Shown: piece by piece, positions 41,955 through 51,543 of the stretch | How positions within the stretch are numbered: the first letter of the stretch is position 1 | How the letters are laid out: every line of letters begins with the position of its first letter | Assembly (NCBI GenBank): GCA_016719785.1 | Contig: JADJYJ010000001.1 | Span: 496,001 to 560,000, forward strand | From: Candidatus Amarolinea dominans | GTDB taxonomy: Bacteria; Chloroflexota; Anaerolineae; SSC4; Amarolineaceae | Length of the DNA stretch: 64,000 nucleotides | Direction of reading: 5' to 3' | Made by a program: the position numbers and the translations under genes | Notes under the pieces: model-generated | Databases searched by the model: none | What the model was told of the DNA's origin: nothing | What the model saw: only the letters and a program-made list of their open reading frames with translations

Positions 41955-43141
41955 TCAGCCAGCGTCTGCCACAGGCTGTGATCTTCCGCAATCCAGTGAC
42001 GCAAGAAATCAATCCGATAGCGGAAGCGATCGTCCTGGCGCTCCAACAGTTCCTGGCGCACCAACGCGGCCAGGGCGGTTCGCTCCTGGTCGGGCGTCAG
42101 GCCGCTGTGGTGTGGTTCCAGTTGCGCGGTCAACGCGGCCGCGCTGAGCCAGGCGTCGCCATCCGTGAGAAAAGCCGCCAACCCCGCCAGCACCAGTCGT
42201 TCCGCGCGATTAGCCTCATTCCACAGGTAGATCATGTGCGGTAACGGGTTTTCCACCAGGTCGGTCACGGCCTCCTGCAGCGCTGCGAGGCTGACGGTCG
42301 GCTGTGACTCCTGCAGCGCGGCGTCTACGATGGTGGAACAGAGGCCCTGCGTAAAATAGGGGTGGCCAGCGCCCAGGCGCAAGACCGCGGCCAGTGCAGC
42401 CTCATCGTAGGTCAGAAACGATTCGACCGGTTCCACGATCAGGCGGCGGGCGGCGTCATCGGTCAGGAAACTGATGCGCTTGTAGCGGGCCGGGCTGAAG
42501 GTGCGCGCCCAGTCCCAGTATTGGCCGCGCATTTCCTCCAGCGGCCGCGAGCCGGTGAACAGGAAGGCCAGGCGCCGCGGCTGCTCCATCAGGCTCTTGA
42601 GATAGGGGAAGATGTCGGCGCTCAGGCGGCCGCCATCCACCAGGCGCTCCAGGATTTCGTACTCGTCGAACATCAGCAAGAGGGTGCGTTGTCCCGCGGC
42701 CTGAGTCGCCTGCATCAGCAGGGCTTCGAACAGGCTGTAGGCGTTCTGTCCGCGGTCGGCCAGTGCGTCCAGACTCGCCTGCAAAGGCGCCTCCGGCAAG
42801 GCCAGGCTGATGGCGCGACCGATCTTGCCAAAAAACTCGTGCGTATCCACTTCCGCCATGACCTGCATGTCCACGTAGACCGGCGCAAAGGTCGTTCCCA
42901 GGCGCCCGCGCTGAATCTGGCGCAGCACGGAGGTCTTGCCGGTGCGCCGGCCGCCGTAGAGCACCAGGGTGACATTGTCCGCGCGCGTGGCCAGACCGCT
43001 GCGCACATAGTCGAAGACATCCTCGCGGCCAAAGAACAGCGCGCGGTCTTCCACCGGGGGGCCGACGATGTACGGGTTGCGGTGCAGTGGCGCCGGGGTG
43101 ACCGCGGTTGACCTGTCGAGCAGCGGCCAGATGGGCTTCAG
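41948..43141 (-). CDS. AAA/STAND-type ATPase, probable CTG start
   Basis: The ATPase has FFGREDVFDYVRSGL, Walker A YGGRRTGKTSVL, Walker B LLLMFDEYEIL and an arginine-rich sensor (LFTGSRPLEEM). The first ATG/GTG-type codon in frame is GTG at 43054 (368 residues), but it would cut off NPYIVGPPV, a motif that normally precedes FFGRE in this family. The frame is open upstream to CTG at 43141, whose CTGA overlaps the previous stop like a canonical ATGA. That start gives 397 residues. Its role with the membrane-protein neighbour is unknown. Confidence 0.75.
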   Translation of the reverse strand: MKPIWPLLDRSTAVTPAPLHRNPYIVGPPVEDRALFFGREDVFDYVRSGLATRADNVTLVLYGGRRTGKTSVLRQIQRGRLGTTFAPVYVDMQVMAEVDTHEFFGKIGRAISLALPEAPLQASLDALADRGQNAYSLFEALLMQATQAAGQRTLLLMFDEYEILERLVDGGRLSADIFPYLKSLMEQPRRLAFLFTGSRPLEEMRGQYWDWARTFSPARYKRISFLTDDAARRLIVEPVESFLTYDEAALAAVLRLGAGHPYFTQGLCSTIVDAALQESQPTVSLAALQEAVTDLVENPLPHMIYLWNEANRAERLVLAGLAAFLTDGDAWLSAAALTAQLEPHHSGLTPDQERTALAALVRQELLERQDDRFRYRIDFLRHWIAEDHSLWQTLAEH

Positions 43142-45378
43142 GGCAGCGGTGTGCGGCCGGTTGGACGCGCCCCGGGGTGCGTGTCCGCGGCGGTTTGCGT
43201 CCCTTTTTCGGCGTCTGGCTGCGGAGGTTCCACCAGGGTGTAGACGCTGCCGGCCCTGGAGGCAAAATCACCGGCGCGGGGCATGTATGGAGCGCCTGTT
43301 CTATTGAGGGGAATCGTCAAGGGGCCGAGCTTGATCGCGGTTACGGAGGACGGCAGGAGCAGATCCAGGATTCGGTTGTAACTGGTCAAGACCGTGATGA
43401 AAAGAACCAGGAGGATGCCGCCAATGGCGGTCCACGGCGAACTCGACTCTGTAGCAATGTCGGCCGACCAGGTCCAGGTGCGCAGATTGTCGAACGCAAC
43501 GTGGTTGTCGGGCGGCACAGCGCCGGCAAAAGCAACCAGGCCCAGCTTGCCGCCGCTGAATGCGGCATCATCGGCCAGGCCCAGGAGGTGTCCGTTCGCA
43601 TACAGCGATAGTTGCGCGCCGTTGGCAATCAGGCCGAGGGTGTTGGTCACCGCGCCGCGTTCGATGAATTCTGATGAACGCCAACTGACCAGGGTGGCAT
43701 CTTGACCGGTCTGAAAGCGACTCAGGCCGTAGAAGCCGTCCTGGCGAATGACGAATTGGTAATGGTTGGTTTCGTTCTGATAGCGAAAGACCAGGCCGGC
43801 GACATGGTCCGCGCCGGCGAGCTGCGGGCTGATTTCGACCTCTGCGGCGAAATCAGCGAAGCTCCCGCTGTCAACGGCCATCCAACTATTGGCCGGTTCA
43901 TGCACCACGACATGGTATTGCCCGTCGGCATAGTAGCGCTCGCGGTCATCCAAATGTTCGTTGCGCATGAAGCCGCTGGCGGGATCGTCGAAAGTCTCGG
44001 TCGCTTGCAGTCGTGCGTTCGCGGGCAGGGCATCGTTGAATGATGCGGTTTCCGGCCAGGTGAAGATGGATGCGTCGCGAAAGATCGCGTGAACCGGCGT
44101 CTGCTGTGCCACGGCCACCAGGCCCACGTAGCCCTCGCGGTAGGTGTCATCGGACACGGCGGCGACCTGTTGGCCGTTGACAAAGAGCGTAAAGCGATCG
44201 TTGTTGACGAGTGCGCTTAGCTCGTTGCGGGCCGCGTTCGCCTTGAGGAATGACGCCGCCTGTCCTTCGGCCAGGATGGAGGGGACGCCACCTCGATTCT
44301 TGCGCAACAGATAGTGACCTTGCGGAGAGAGGAGGAATTGGTAGCTATCCCCGGCAGCCGACTGGGCACGCAGGGCCAGCCCGGCGCTGCCATCGGTTGA
44401 GTTATCGGTAAACTCAACCCACACAGCGGCGGCAAAATCACGATAGAGAGTCTTTCCCCACGCACTTTGCCAATAATCCTGGGGCGCGGTCACCATGATG
44501 TGATAGTTGCCCGCGCCATAGAAGCGCTGCGAACTGGTTGTGACACCCTGGTCTAACGTGACGTCCTGGCGCAGATCAAAGGTGTCGGAAAACGCCAACG
44601 ACGCGCCGACCGGCAGCTTGGGCAAAAAGACAGGGGTTGGTGTTGGCGACGGAGGCTGCGGCCAGCCCCACACCGTTGCATTTTCGAACGCCAACCGCAC
44701 TGGGTCCGGGTCGCCAGATCGCACCTCCAGCATGATCTGGCCCGTGGTCAGTGCATCATCGGTTACCGCGCTCAGGAGGTGCCCGTTGGCATAAACAGAA
44801 ATGCGGTTCCCATCGGCCACCACGCCCAAGCGGTTGCTGGCCACGCCTTGATTGATGAAGGGCGAGGTTCCCTCCGCCAGTGTCGTCTCCGTCTCCAATT
44901 GGCGGCGCAGGGTGAACCAGCCGTCTGCCTCGATTAGAAACAGGTAGGCATGATCGTCACGGACGCGAAAGCGCAAACCAACGCCGCTTTGACTGCCCAC
45001 GGCTTGCCAGGTTGCTTCCACCTCGAACGCCATGTCGGTGTAAAACTGCGCCCAACCAGGCGAGACGCTCTGATCTTGGAGCGCCACGGTGACAATGTAC
45101 TGACCATCGGCATAGGCCGTGGTGCGACGAGCATCGGTCAGCACGGGCAAACCGCCGTTGCCAGGGCCGTCGAAGGTGTCGGTGAAAATCGGCTCGGCCT
45201 GCGCGGGCAAGATCTGTGTGAACGGCAGATCTGGGACAGGGGTCGGCGTGGCGGATTGCGCCTGCGCGCCGCGCAGGCCGACGGCGACCACGCTCAGCAG
45301 CAGGCAAAGCCACAGGCTGACGCCGCCGACGCGGCGCCAAACCAGGCGTGATGATGGCAGAAGAAGCGTTGAGCGCAC
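43138..45378 (-). CDS. secreted, membrane-anchored triple jelly-roll-like protein
   Basis: This 746-residue protein has a signal peptide (LWLCLLLSVVAVGLRGAQAQ) and three homologous units of about 190 residues. Each has a FxDTFD or ATETFDDP start, a DGQYxVxV strand, a GVGLRFR/AGLALRAQ-type strand and the YANGHLL-x-AVxDDAxxxG strand typical of DUF1080/LamG-like concanavalin folds. A transmembrane helix (AIGGILLVLFITVLTSYNRI) and a Pro-rich cytoplasmic tail follow. It is likely a glycan-binding surface sensor or anchor whose operon partners are the two ATPases. GTG at 45378 is inferred; the frame is open to 45528. Confidence 0.78.
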   Translation of the reverse strand: MRSTLLLPSSRLVWRRVGGVSLWLCLLLSVVAVGLRGAQAQSATPTPVPDLPFTQILPAQAEPIFTDTFDGPGNGGLPVLTDARRTTAYADGQYIVTVALQDQSVSPGWAQFYTDMAFEVEATWQAVGSQSGVGLRFRVRDDHAYLFLIEADGWFTLRRQLETETTLAEGTSPFINQGVASNRLGVVADGNRISVYANGHLLSAVTDDALTTGQIMLEVRSGDPDPVRLAFENATVWGWPQPPSPTPTPVFLPKLPVGASLAFSDTFDLRQDVTLDQGVTTSSQRFYGAGNYHIMVTAPQDYWQSAWGKTLYRDFAAAVWVEFTDNSTDGSAGLALRAQSAAGDSYQFLLSPQGHYLLRKNRGGVPSILAEGQAASFLKANAARNELSALVNNDRFTLFVNGQQVAAVSDDTYREGYVGLVAVAQQTPVHAIFRDASIFTWPETASFNDALPANARLQATETFDDPASGFMRNEHLDDRERYYADGQYHVVVHEPANSWMAVDSGSFADFAAEVEISPQLAGADHVAGLVFRYQNETNHYQFVIRQDGFYGLSRFQTGQDATLVSWRSSEFIERGAVTNTLGLIANGAQLSLYANGHLLGLADDAAFSGGKLGLVAFAGAVPPDNHVAFDNLRTWTWSADIATESSSPWTAIGGILLVLFITVLTSYNRILDLLLPSSVTAIKLGPLTIPLNRTGAPYMPRAGDFASRAGSVYTLVEPPQPDAEKGTQTAADTHPGARPTGRTPLP

Positions 45379-45416
45379 AGGAATACCCGACTTTCTGACC
45401 TGAGAATCTACGGCTG

Positions 45417-45437
45417 GGAGTGCGGGGGTCCCCGACA
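45417..45437 (+). repeat. dispersed intergenic repeat, partial copy 3
   Basis: GGGAGTGCGGGGGTCCCCGA resembles the start of the repeats at 2219 and 31070 but then diverges. It lies in the divergent gap between the membrane-protein operon and the sulfite-oxidase-like gene. Confidence 0.45.
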
Positions 45438-45664
45438 AGCAGATTGTACCACAGAGCACACGCGAAAGCTCAAATATCCTGTGAATTCTGGCAATCCTGT
45501 CCGCATTCCTGGCAGGCTGAGTAGCCACACAGTGACTGAGTACGCCTCGGCACAGTCATAGCCTGTATTGGCCTGTAATAAACGTGCGCCAACCAGGACT
45601 ATGCCGATGGATGCCTGCAAGATGGGCAATCCGGTCATCCTGGATTACTGATGGGAGACAGTCT

Positions 45665-46297
45665 ATGTGGTTCGATAATCCATCGAAGAAAGTGGAGCGC
45701 CTGAAGAAGGCCAATGTGCCGACGCGATCGGCCAACCAGCGCGTACCGCCGGGACAGGTGTTGTCCGAGCGCTTCCCGGTGCTGCACTACGGCAGCGTGC
45801 CGGCCTACCGGGATTTGTCCAAGTGGGACTTCCGCATCTTCGGCCTGGTCGCGGAACCGCTGCGCCTGACGTGGGATCAGTTGATGGCGCTGCCGCGCAA
45901 GACGATCACGGCCGATATCCATTGCGTGACGCGCTGGAGCAAGCTGGACACGACCTGGACCGGCGTGCCCTGGAGTGAGGTGCTGAAACTGGTGCAGGTC
46001 AAGCCCGAAGCTACCCATCTGATGGAGCACGGCGAGAATGGCTTCACCACCAACATCAGCCTGGAAATCCTGGCGGCAGACCCGGACGCCATGCTGGCCT
46101 TCGAATATGACGGCAAACCGCTGACGCCGGAGCACGGCTATCCGCTGCGCATGCTGGCGCCCACCAAATACTTTTGGAAGAGCGCCAAGTGGCTGCGCGG
46201 CCTGGAGTTCATGGCCGGCGACCGCCCCGGCTTCTGGGAGCAGAACGGCTATCACATGGAAGGCGACCCCTGGCGCGAAGAACGCTTTGGATGGTGA
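45665..46297 (+). CDS. sulfite-oxidase-like molybdopterin oxidoreductase
   Basis: This 210-residue protein is a single molybdopterin-binding (PF00174/YedY-like) domain: YRDLSKWDFRIFGLVAEPL at the start, the Mo-ligand cysteine in DIHCVTRWSKLDTTWTGVPW, HGENGFTTNISL and YPLRMLAPTKYFWKSAKWL. There is no heme or dimerisation domain and no Tat signal, as in the small COG2041 subgroup. The substrate is unknown. ATG at 45665 is chosen because GGGAG lies eight bases upstream. Confidence 0.92.
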   Translation: MWFDNPSKKVERLKKANVPTRSANQRVPPGQVLSERFPVLHYGSVPAYRDLSKWDFRIFGLVAEPLRLTWDQLMALPRKTITADIHCVTRWSKLDTTWTGVPWSEVLKLVQVKPEATHLMEHGENGFTTNISLEILAADPDAMLAFEYDGKPLTPEHGYPLRMLAPTKYFWKSAKWLRGLEFMAGDRPGFWEQNGYHMEGDPWREERFGW

Positions 46298-46316
46298 CGA
46301 TCCAAGAATTCATGCA

Positions 46317-46346
46317 TTAGCAAAAACGGCTCCGTCATGGTAGAAT
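46317..46346 (+). promoter_or_regulatory. candidate promoter of the acyl-CoA ligase gene
   Basis: TTAGCA (46317-46322), an 18-bp spacer and TAGAAT (46341-46346) lie just before the gene at 46365. AAGGAG at 46354-46359 serves as ribosome-binding site. Confidence 0.45.
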
Positions 46347-46364
46347 TGTGATCAAGGAGCAGGA

Positions 46365-47936
46365 ATGACGCATCCAGCAGCTACCCATCTGAGCGCCCTT
46401 CTCGACGCCGCGGCCGACCGGTGGCCCGACCGAGAAGCGATTGTTTTTCAGGACATGCGGCTCACCTGGCGGATGCTGGCGCAGCAGGTTGATCGGTTGG
46501 CCGCCGCGTTCATGGCCCTGGGCATCGAACACGGCGACTGTATCGGCCTGCAGTGTACCACGCGGCCCGAATACATCATTACCTACCTGGCGGCCATGCG
46601 CTGCGGCGCGGTCCTGGCCGGCTTCAACAGCCAGTACACGCCCCTGGAGGTCAGCCGCCTGGCCCCGCTGGCGCGACCGGTGCTCCTGGTGCTGCAGGCC
46701 GATGCGGCCGCCCGCTTGCAGCCCTTCCTGTCCACCCTGACCAGCGTGCGTCACCTGGTCATCATCGGCGATGCCATGACTCATGCGGATGGCGTTGCCG
46801 ATGGCGCCCATCTGTTGACCGATCTCATGACCGCCCAGGCTCAACCCGGGTTGAGCGCCGCCCTGACCGCGCGGCAGGCGCAGCTGCAAGCCGACGATGA
46901 TGCCTTGATCGTTTTCACCGGCGGCACCACCGGCGCACCCAAAGGCGCGCGGCTCAGCCATGCCAACATCATCAGCAACATCAGCGCGCAGGTCCGTCAC
47001 CTCGGCTTCCGCAGCACTGACCGCATCATCCTGCACCTGCCCATGAATCATGTCAGCGGCGCGGTGCTCATCACCGTGGGCGCCATGTTCAGCGGCGCTG
47101 CCCTCATCATGCTGGAGCGCTTTCACCCCGTTGACACCCTCACCCTGGTGGCCCAGGAGCGGGTCACGATCCTGGGCCAGGTGCCGACGATGTGGATCAT
47201 GGAGTTCCTGCTGCCCCATTTCGCCGATTTCGACCTGTCCTCCCTGCGCATGACCATCGTCGCGGGCGCGCCCACCCCTCCGACCGCCATGCGGCGCATT
47301 GCATCCCTGGCGCCTTTTGCCGTGCATGGCTATGGCTTGACCGAATCCGCCGGCATGGTGACTTACACCCGCCCCACCGACAACGCCGATACGCTGGTGC
47401 GCACGGCTGGCCGCGCTGCGTCTGAGTTCGACGTACGCATCGTGGACAGCGCCCGCCAAACGCTGCCGCCAGGCCAGATCGGCGAGATCGCCGTACGCGG
47501 ACCCTGCGTGATGAAGGGTTATGTGCAAACTCCGCTAGACAACGATACCGCGCTCGCCGCCGACGGCTGGCTCTACACGGGCGACATCGGCCGCCTGGAT
47601 GAGCAAGGCTACCTGACGGTCGTGGGGCGGAGCAAAGAGATGTTCATCACCGGCGGCTTCAACGTCTATCCGGCGGAGATCGAAGCCTACCTGGCGGAGC
47701 ATCCCAAGGTCGCCTGCTGCGCGTGCCTGGGCAAGCCGGACCCGGTCATGGGTGAGGTTGGCGTGGCCTTTGTGTTGCCGCATCCCAACATGCCGTTGAC
47801 CGTGCAAGAGTTGCGCGCCCATTGCCGGCATGGTCTGGCGCGCTACAAGACGCCGGCCGAGTTTCGGATCAGTGACAGCCTGCCGCTGACCGCTGCGGGC
47901 AAAGTGGACAAGGCGGCCCTGGCGCGCTTGCTGTAA
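46365..47936 (+). CDS. acyl-CoA synthetase / AMP-dependent ligase
   Basis: This 523-residue class I adenylate-forming enzyme shows the P-loop-like VFTGGTTGAPKGA, GYGLTESAGM, GWLYTGDIGRLDEQGYL and the C-terminal GRSKEMFITGGFNVYPAEIE and AAGKVDK, whose Lys is the adenylation lysine. It probably activates a fatty or aryl acid to its CoA thioester. Chain length cannot be predicted. It is followed after 28 bases by the SNF2 gene. Confidence 0.93.
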   Translation: MTHPAATHLSALLDAAADRWPDREAIVFQDMRLTWRMLAQQVDRLAAAFMALGIEHGDCIGLQCTTRPEYIITYLAAMRCGAVLAGFNSQYTPLEVSRLAPLARPVLLVLQADAAARLQPFLSTLTSVRHLVIIGDAMTHADGVADGAHLLTDLMTAQAQPGLSAALTARQAQLQADDDALIVFTGGTTGAPKGARLSHANIISNISAQVRHLGFRSTDRIILHLPMNHVSGAVLITVGAMFSGAALIMLERFHPVDTLTLVAQERVTILGQVPTMWIMEFLLPHFADFDLSSLRMTIVAGAPTPPTAMRRIASLAPFAVHGYGLTESAGMVTYTRPTDNADTLVRTAGRAASEFDVRIVDSARQTLPPGQIGEIAVRGPCVMKGYVQTPLDNDTALAADGWLYTGDIGRLDEQGYLTVVGRSKEMFITGGFNVYPAEIEAYLAEHPKVACCACLGKPDPVMGEVGVAFVLPHPNMPLTVQELRAHCRHGLARYKTPAEFRISDSLPLTAAGKVDKAALARLL

Positions 47937-47964
47937 GCCGCTCAACTTAGATTGAGTCACATTC

Positions 47965-50900
47965 ATGCTCATTTTACATGCATCCTGGTTGGCTGCCGAG
48001 ACGGTCGAAACATTTTTCATCTGGGGCGAGGTTGCGGCCGACGCTGAGGGGCGTAAGGGGCGCCGCCGCGCGGCCCCACGCAAGCCGGCCGGGCATCCGG
48101 CCCAGGCGCCCACATCCAGCCTGTTGACCGCGGCGCGGCTCAGCACGGGCAGCGGTGTGACCAAAAGCAGCGCCCTGGCCCGCCTGCCCACCGACGATGG
48201 ACAGCCGCTGACGGCCAGGCCCTTGAGCGCGCAGGGCGACGCGCAACCGACCCTGGCCGATTGGGCGATTGATGGCTTGGCGCTCACCGCGCCGGCCGCC
48301 TTGAGTGCCCTGGTCACCTGGCCCACTGCAGCCGCGCCCGGCGTCACCCTGGGCGCCGACCTGCGCTTCTGGATTGCGGCGGCGCGCTTTGCCCTGGAAC
48401 TCCTGGCCCGCCAGCGCTATATCCCCACCCTGGAGGAAGCAGGCAAAACCGTCGTTGCGCGCTGGCAACCGACCTGGGTGGATGCCGATGAGCAGGCGCG
48501 TTTCCAATGGCTGCTGAACGCGATGCCGCCGGCCTGTCGCAGCCTGCGGCCGGCCAACGCCGCCTGGCGCCCCATCGGCCCGCTGACCCTGCTCACCGCC
48601 GCGCTGACGACGTGGGTGGATCAACAGGTGCGCGCCTGGGCCGGCCCCGTGCAACGCGCGCTGCCCCGCCGCTTGGCGCCCGGCGCGGTGCGGTCGTGGA
48701 TTGACGCCCTGTTCAGCCCTCAGCCACAGGTGAGCGGCGCCAGCTTTCAACTCAGCGGCTTGGTTGGGCAGATCAATCGCTGGCTGGAGGATTTGCAGCA
48801 GGCCACCACGGCCGGCTTTCGCGTCTCTTTCCAACTCGCCACCCCGCCGGCCGCGGCTTCCCCTGGCGAACGTAGTTGGGTCGTGCATTACCTGCTGCAG
48901 GCCACCGATGATCCAAGCCTGTTGGTGCCGGCCGAACAGGTGTGGCAAGAGGCCAGCAGCACGTTGACCTTGCTCAATCGCCGCCTGCTGCAGCCGCAAG
49001 AGCGTTTGCTCAGCGGTCTGGCTAAGGCTGCGCGCTTGTTTGCCCCGCTCGAACAGACCCTGCGCGCGGCGTGTCCGAGTAGCGTTGCCCTGACCACGCC
49101 CGAAGCCTACACCTTTCTGCGTGAGGCGGCCCCGCTGCTCGAACAGAGCGGCTTTGGTATCCTGACCCCGCCCTGGTGGCAAAAGCGCGCGGCCGCGTTG
49201 GGCGTGCGCCTGAAGCTCAAGCAGAAACAGACGGCCAGCGAGGCCAGCGGGCTGTTGTCGTTTGCCAAAGTGGTGGAGTATGACTGGCAACTGGCCCTGG
49301 GCGAAGACCCGCTGACACAAGAGGAGTTCGAGCGCCTGGCTGCATTGAAAAGCCCGCTGGTCAACATTCGCGGGCAATGGGTTGAATTTCGGCCCGAACA
49401 GGTGGAGGCCGCCATCCGCTTCTGGGAAAAGCGTCGCGCCCAGGGCGAGCTGGGCCTCCTGGATGCCATGCACCTTGCACTGGGCGATGGCGAGCAGGGC
49501 GCGGTGGATGGCCTACCCGTCACCCATGTCGCCCTCGACGCCTGGCTGCAGGACCTCTTTCAGAACCTCAGCCACCACGATCAACTGCAGCCACTGCCGG
49601 CGCCGTCCGGCTTCGTTGGCGCCTTGCGTCCGTATCAGGAGCGCGGGCTGGCCTGGTTGGTTTTCTTGCGTCGCGTGGGTCTCGGCGGCTGCCTGGCCGA
49701 TGACATGGGTCTGGGTAAATGCCTGAGCGCAGAGACGCTCGTCACGGTCAACGGTGCGCCGCTGGCGGCCGAGACTCTTTGGGACACCTACGCCGGGGAG
49801 GCGTATTTCGATGGGGAAGGCTTCTGGGCGCAGCCGCGGGCGTCGCTGCACGCCCAGGCCCGGCAAGAGGCCGATGGACGCCTGGTGGCCGCGCCGGTGC
49901 AGCGCCTCTATCGGCAACAGGTGCAGGAGCCCCTGCGCACCATTACCCTGGCCAACGGTTGCCGCATAACCATCACCCGCCGCCATCGCCTACTCACGCC
50001 GGCCGGCTGGACCAACGATCTGCAAGTCGGTGATGCTGTGTGTGTCACGCCGCCGGCCGGGGGCGAGCCTGGGCAAGTCACCGTCTTCAGCGCCATCACG
50101 GCCATCGAACCCGTGCCGTACACCGGTTGGGTCTATGACCTGGAGATCGCCGGGCGCCACAACTTCGTCGCCAACGGCATCGTGTGCCATAACACCATCC
50201 AGACCATCGGCATGGTCTTGCACGGGCGTGAACAGAACCCGCAGCCTGACCCGGTGCTGTTGATCTGCCCCACGTCGGTGCTTGGCAACTGGGAGCGCGA
50301 GATTCAGCGCTTTGCGCCCTCGCTGCGCGTGCTGGTACACCAGGGCGCCAACCGCTTGGGCGGCGAGGAGTTCGTGACGGCCAGCCAGCAGACCGACGTG
50401 GTCGTCAGCAGCTACAGCCTGCTCGCGCGCGATCGCGAGCTGTTGGGGCAGGTGGCCTGGGGCGATGTCATCCTGGACGAGGCGCAGAATATCAAGAATC
50501 CTACGACCAAACAGGCGCAGGCCGCGCGTGGCCTGGCCGCGCGTCATCGCCTGGCGCTGACCGGCACACCGGTCGAAAACCGCCTGACCGATCTGTGGTC
50601 CATCATGGAATTCCTCAACCCGGGCTACCTGGGGTCGCAGCAATCCTTCCGCAGTAAGTTTACGTTGCCTATCGAACGCTATCACCAGCCCGAACCGGCC
50701 GCGCAACTCAAGACCCTGGTGCAGCCGCTGCTGCTGCGCCGGGTGAAATCCGACCCAACTATCATTCAGGACTTGCCTGAGAAGAACGAGATGAAGGTCT
50801 ATTGCAACCTGACCGCGGAGCAGGCGACCCTGTACGAGGCGGTGGTCAAGGATTCTCTGCGGCAGATCGAGGAGTCGGAGGGGATGCAGCGTCGCGGCCT

Positions 50901-51543
50901 GGTTTTGTCTACGCTCATGAAGCTGAAGCAGGTCTGCAACCATCCCGCGCACTTCCTGGGCAACCGCACGACCAGCGATTTGGCCGGCCGTTCCGGCAAG
51001 CTCAACCGTCTGTCTGAGATGTTGGAAGAGGTGCTGTCGGTCAATGACAGCGCGCTGATCTTCAGCCAATTCTTCGAGATGGGCGAGATGCTGGTGCAGC
51101 ACCTGACCGCATCCTTTGGCGAAGAGCCGTTGTTTTTGCACGGCGGCGTGCCGGCGCGCCAGCGCGATGAGATGGTGAAGCTGTTTCAAAGCGGCAACGG
51201 CCCGCGCCTGTTCATGCTTTCGCTCAAGGCCGGCGGTGTGGGTTTGAACCTGACGCAGGCCAACCATGTCTTTCACTTCGACCGTTGGTGGAATCCGGCC
51301 GTGGAGAATCAGGCCACCGATCGCGCGTTCCGCATCGGGCAACAGCGCAACGTGCAGGTACACAAATTCATCTGCGCGGGCACCCTGGAAGAGAAAATTG
51401 ACCAGCTGATCGAGAGCAAGAAAGAGCTGGCCAACAGCATCGTGGGCGCGGGCGAATCGTGGTTGACAGAGCTTTCCACGGCGCAGTTGCGCGATCTGCT
51501 CGTGCTGCGGCAGGATGCCGTGGCGACCGAGGAGGGGGTATGA
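47965..51543 (+). CDS. SNF2-family helicase/ATPase interrupted by a mini-intein
   Basis: The precursor has 1192 residues. Residues 1-about 540 are the bacterial SNF2-associated region (DUF3670-like part around SWVVHYLLQATDDPSLLV). The ATPase core has motif I DDMGLGK-T, in which residues 586-743 are an intein, then Ia LLICPTSVLGNWE, II DEAQNIKN, III LTGTPVEN, and C-terminal motifs SQFFEMGEM, LKAGGVGLNLT and NQATDRAFRIGQ. The spliced product would be 1034 residues. It probably remodels nucleoprotein during transcription or repair. The adjacent SWIM-finger gene overlaps it by four bases, a common pairing. Confidence 0.93.
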   Translation: MLILHASWLAAETVETFFIWGEVAADAEGRKGRRRAAPRKPAGHPAQAPTSSLLTAARLSTGSGVTKSSALARLPTDDGQPLTARPLSAQGDAQPTLADWAIDGLALTAPAALSALVTWPTAAAPGVTLGADLRFWIAAARFALELLARQRYIPTLEEAGKTVVARWQPTWVDADEQARFQWLLNAMPPACRSLRPANAAWRPIGPLTLLTAALTTWVDQQVRAWAGPVQRALPRRLAPGAVRSWIDALFSPQPQVSGASFQLSGLVGQINRWLEDLQQATTAGFRVSFQLATPPAAASPGERSWVVHYLLQATDDPSLLVPAEQVWQEASSTLTLLNRRLLQPQERLLSGLAKAARLFAPLEQTLRAACPSSVALTTPEAYTFLREAAPLLEQSGFGILTPPWWQKRAAALGVRLKLKQKQTASEASGLLSFAKVVEYDWQLALGEDPLTQEEFERLAALKSPLVNIRGQWVEFRPEQVEAAIRFWEKRRAQGELGLLDAMHLALGDGEQGAVDGLPVTHVALDAWLQDLFQNLSHHDQLQPLPAPSGFVGALRPYQERGLAWLVFLRRVGLGGCLADDMGLGKCLSAETLVTVNGAPLAAETLWDTYAGEAYFDGEGFWAQPRASLHAQARQEADGRLVAAPVQRLYRQQVQEPLRTITLANGCRITITRRHRLLTPAGWTNDLQVGDAVCVTPPAGGEPGQVTVFSAITAIEPVPYTGWVYDLEIAGRHNFVANGIVCHNTIQTIGMVLHGREQNPQPDPVLLICPTSVLGNWEREIQRFAPSLRVLVHQGANRLGGEEFVTASQQTDVVVSSYSLLARDRELLGQVAWGDVILDEAQNIKNPTTKQAQAARGLAARHRLALTGTPVENRLTDLWSIMEFLNPGYLGSQQSFRSKFTLPIERYHQPEPAAQLKTLVQPLLLRRVKSDPTIIQDLPEKNEMKVYCNLTAEQATLYEAVVKDSLRQIEESEGMQRRGLVLSTLMKLKQVCNHPAHFLGNRTTSDLAGRSGKLNRLSEMLEEVLSVNDSALIFSQFFEMGEMLVQHLTASFGEEPLFLHGGVPARQRDEMVKLFQSGNGPRLFMLSLKAGGVGLNLTQANHVFHFDRWWNPAVENQATDRAFRIGQQRNVQVHKFICAGTLEEKIDQLIESKKELANSIVGAGESWLTELSTAQLRDLLVLRQDAVATEEGV
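49720..50193 (+). other. mini-intein (158 residues) in the SNF2 Walker A motif
   Basis: The insertion splits GLGK/T. It begins with Cys (CLSAETLVTV, block A), has block B with TxxH (ITITRRHRLLT), the block F region VYDLEIAGRHNFVANG, and ends VCHN before Thr of the C-extein. There is no room for a LAGLIDADG or HNH homing endonuclease, so it is a mini-intein. The long A-to-B spacing (about 75 residues, with DTYAGEAYFDGEGFW) resembles other SNF2 inteins. All residues for splicing (C1, His in block B, penultimate His, terminal Asn, +1 Thr) are present. Confidence 0.94.

Noticed and set aside
43054..43056. GTG at 43054 as start of the second ATPase
   Set aside because: It removes the family motif NPYIVGPPV; kept only as an alternative.
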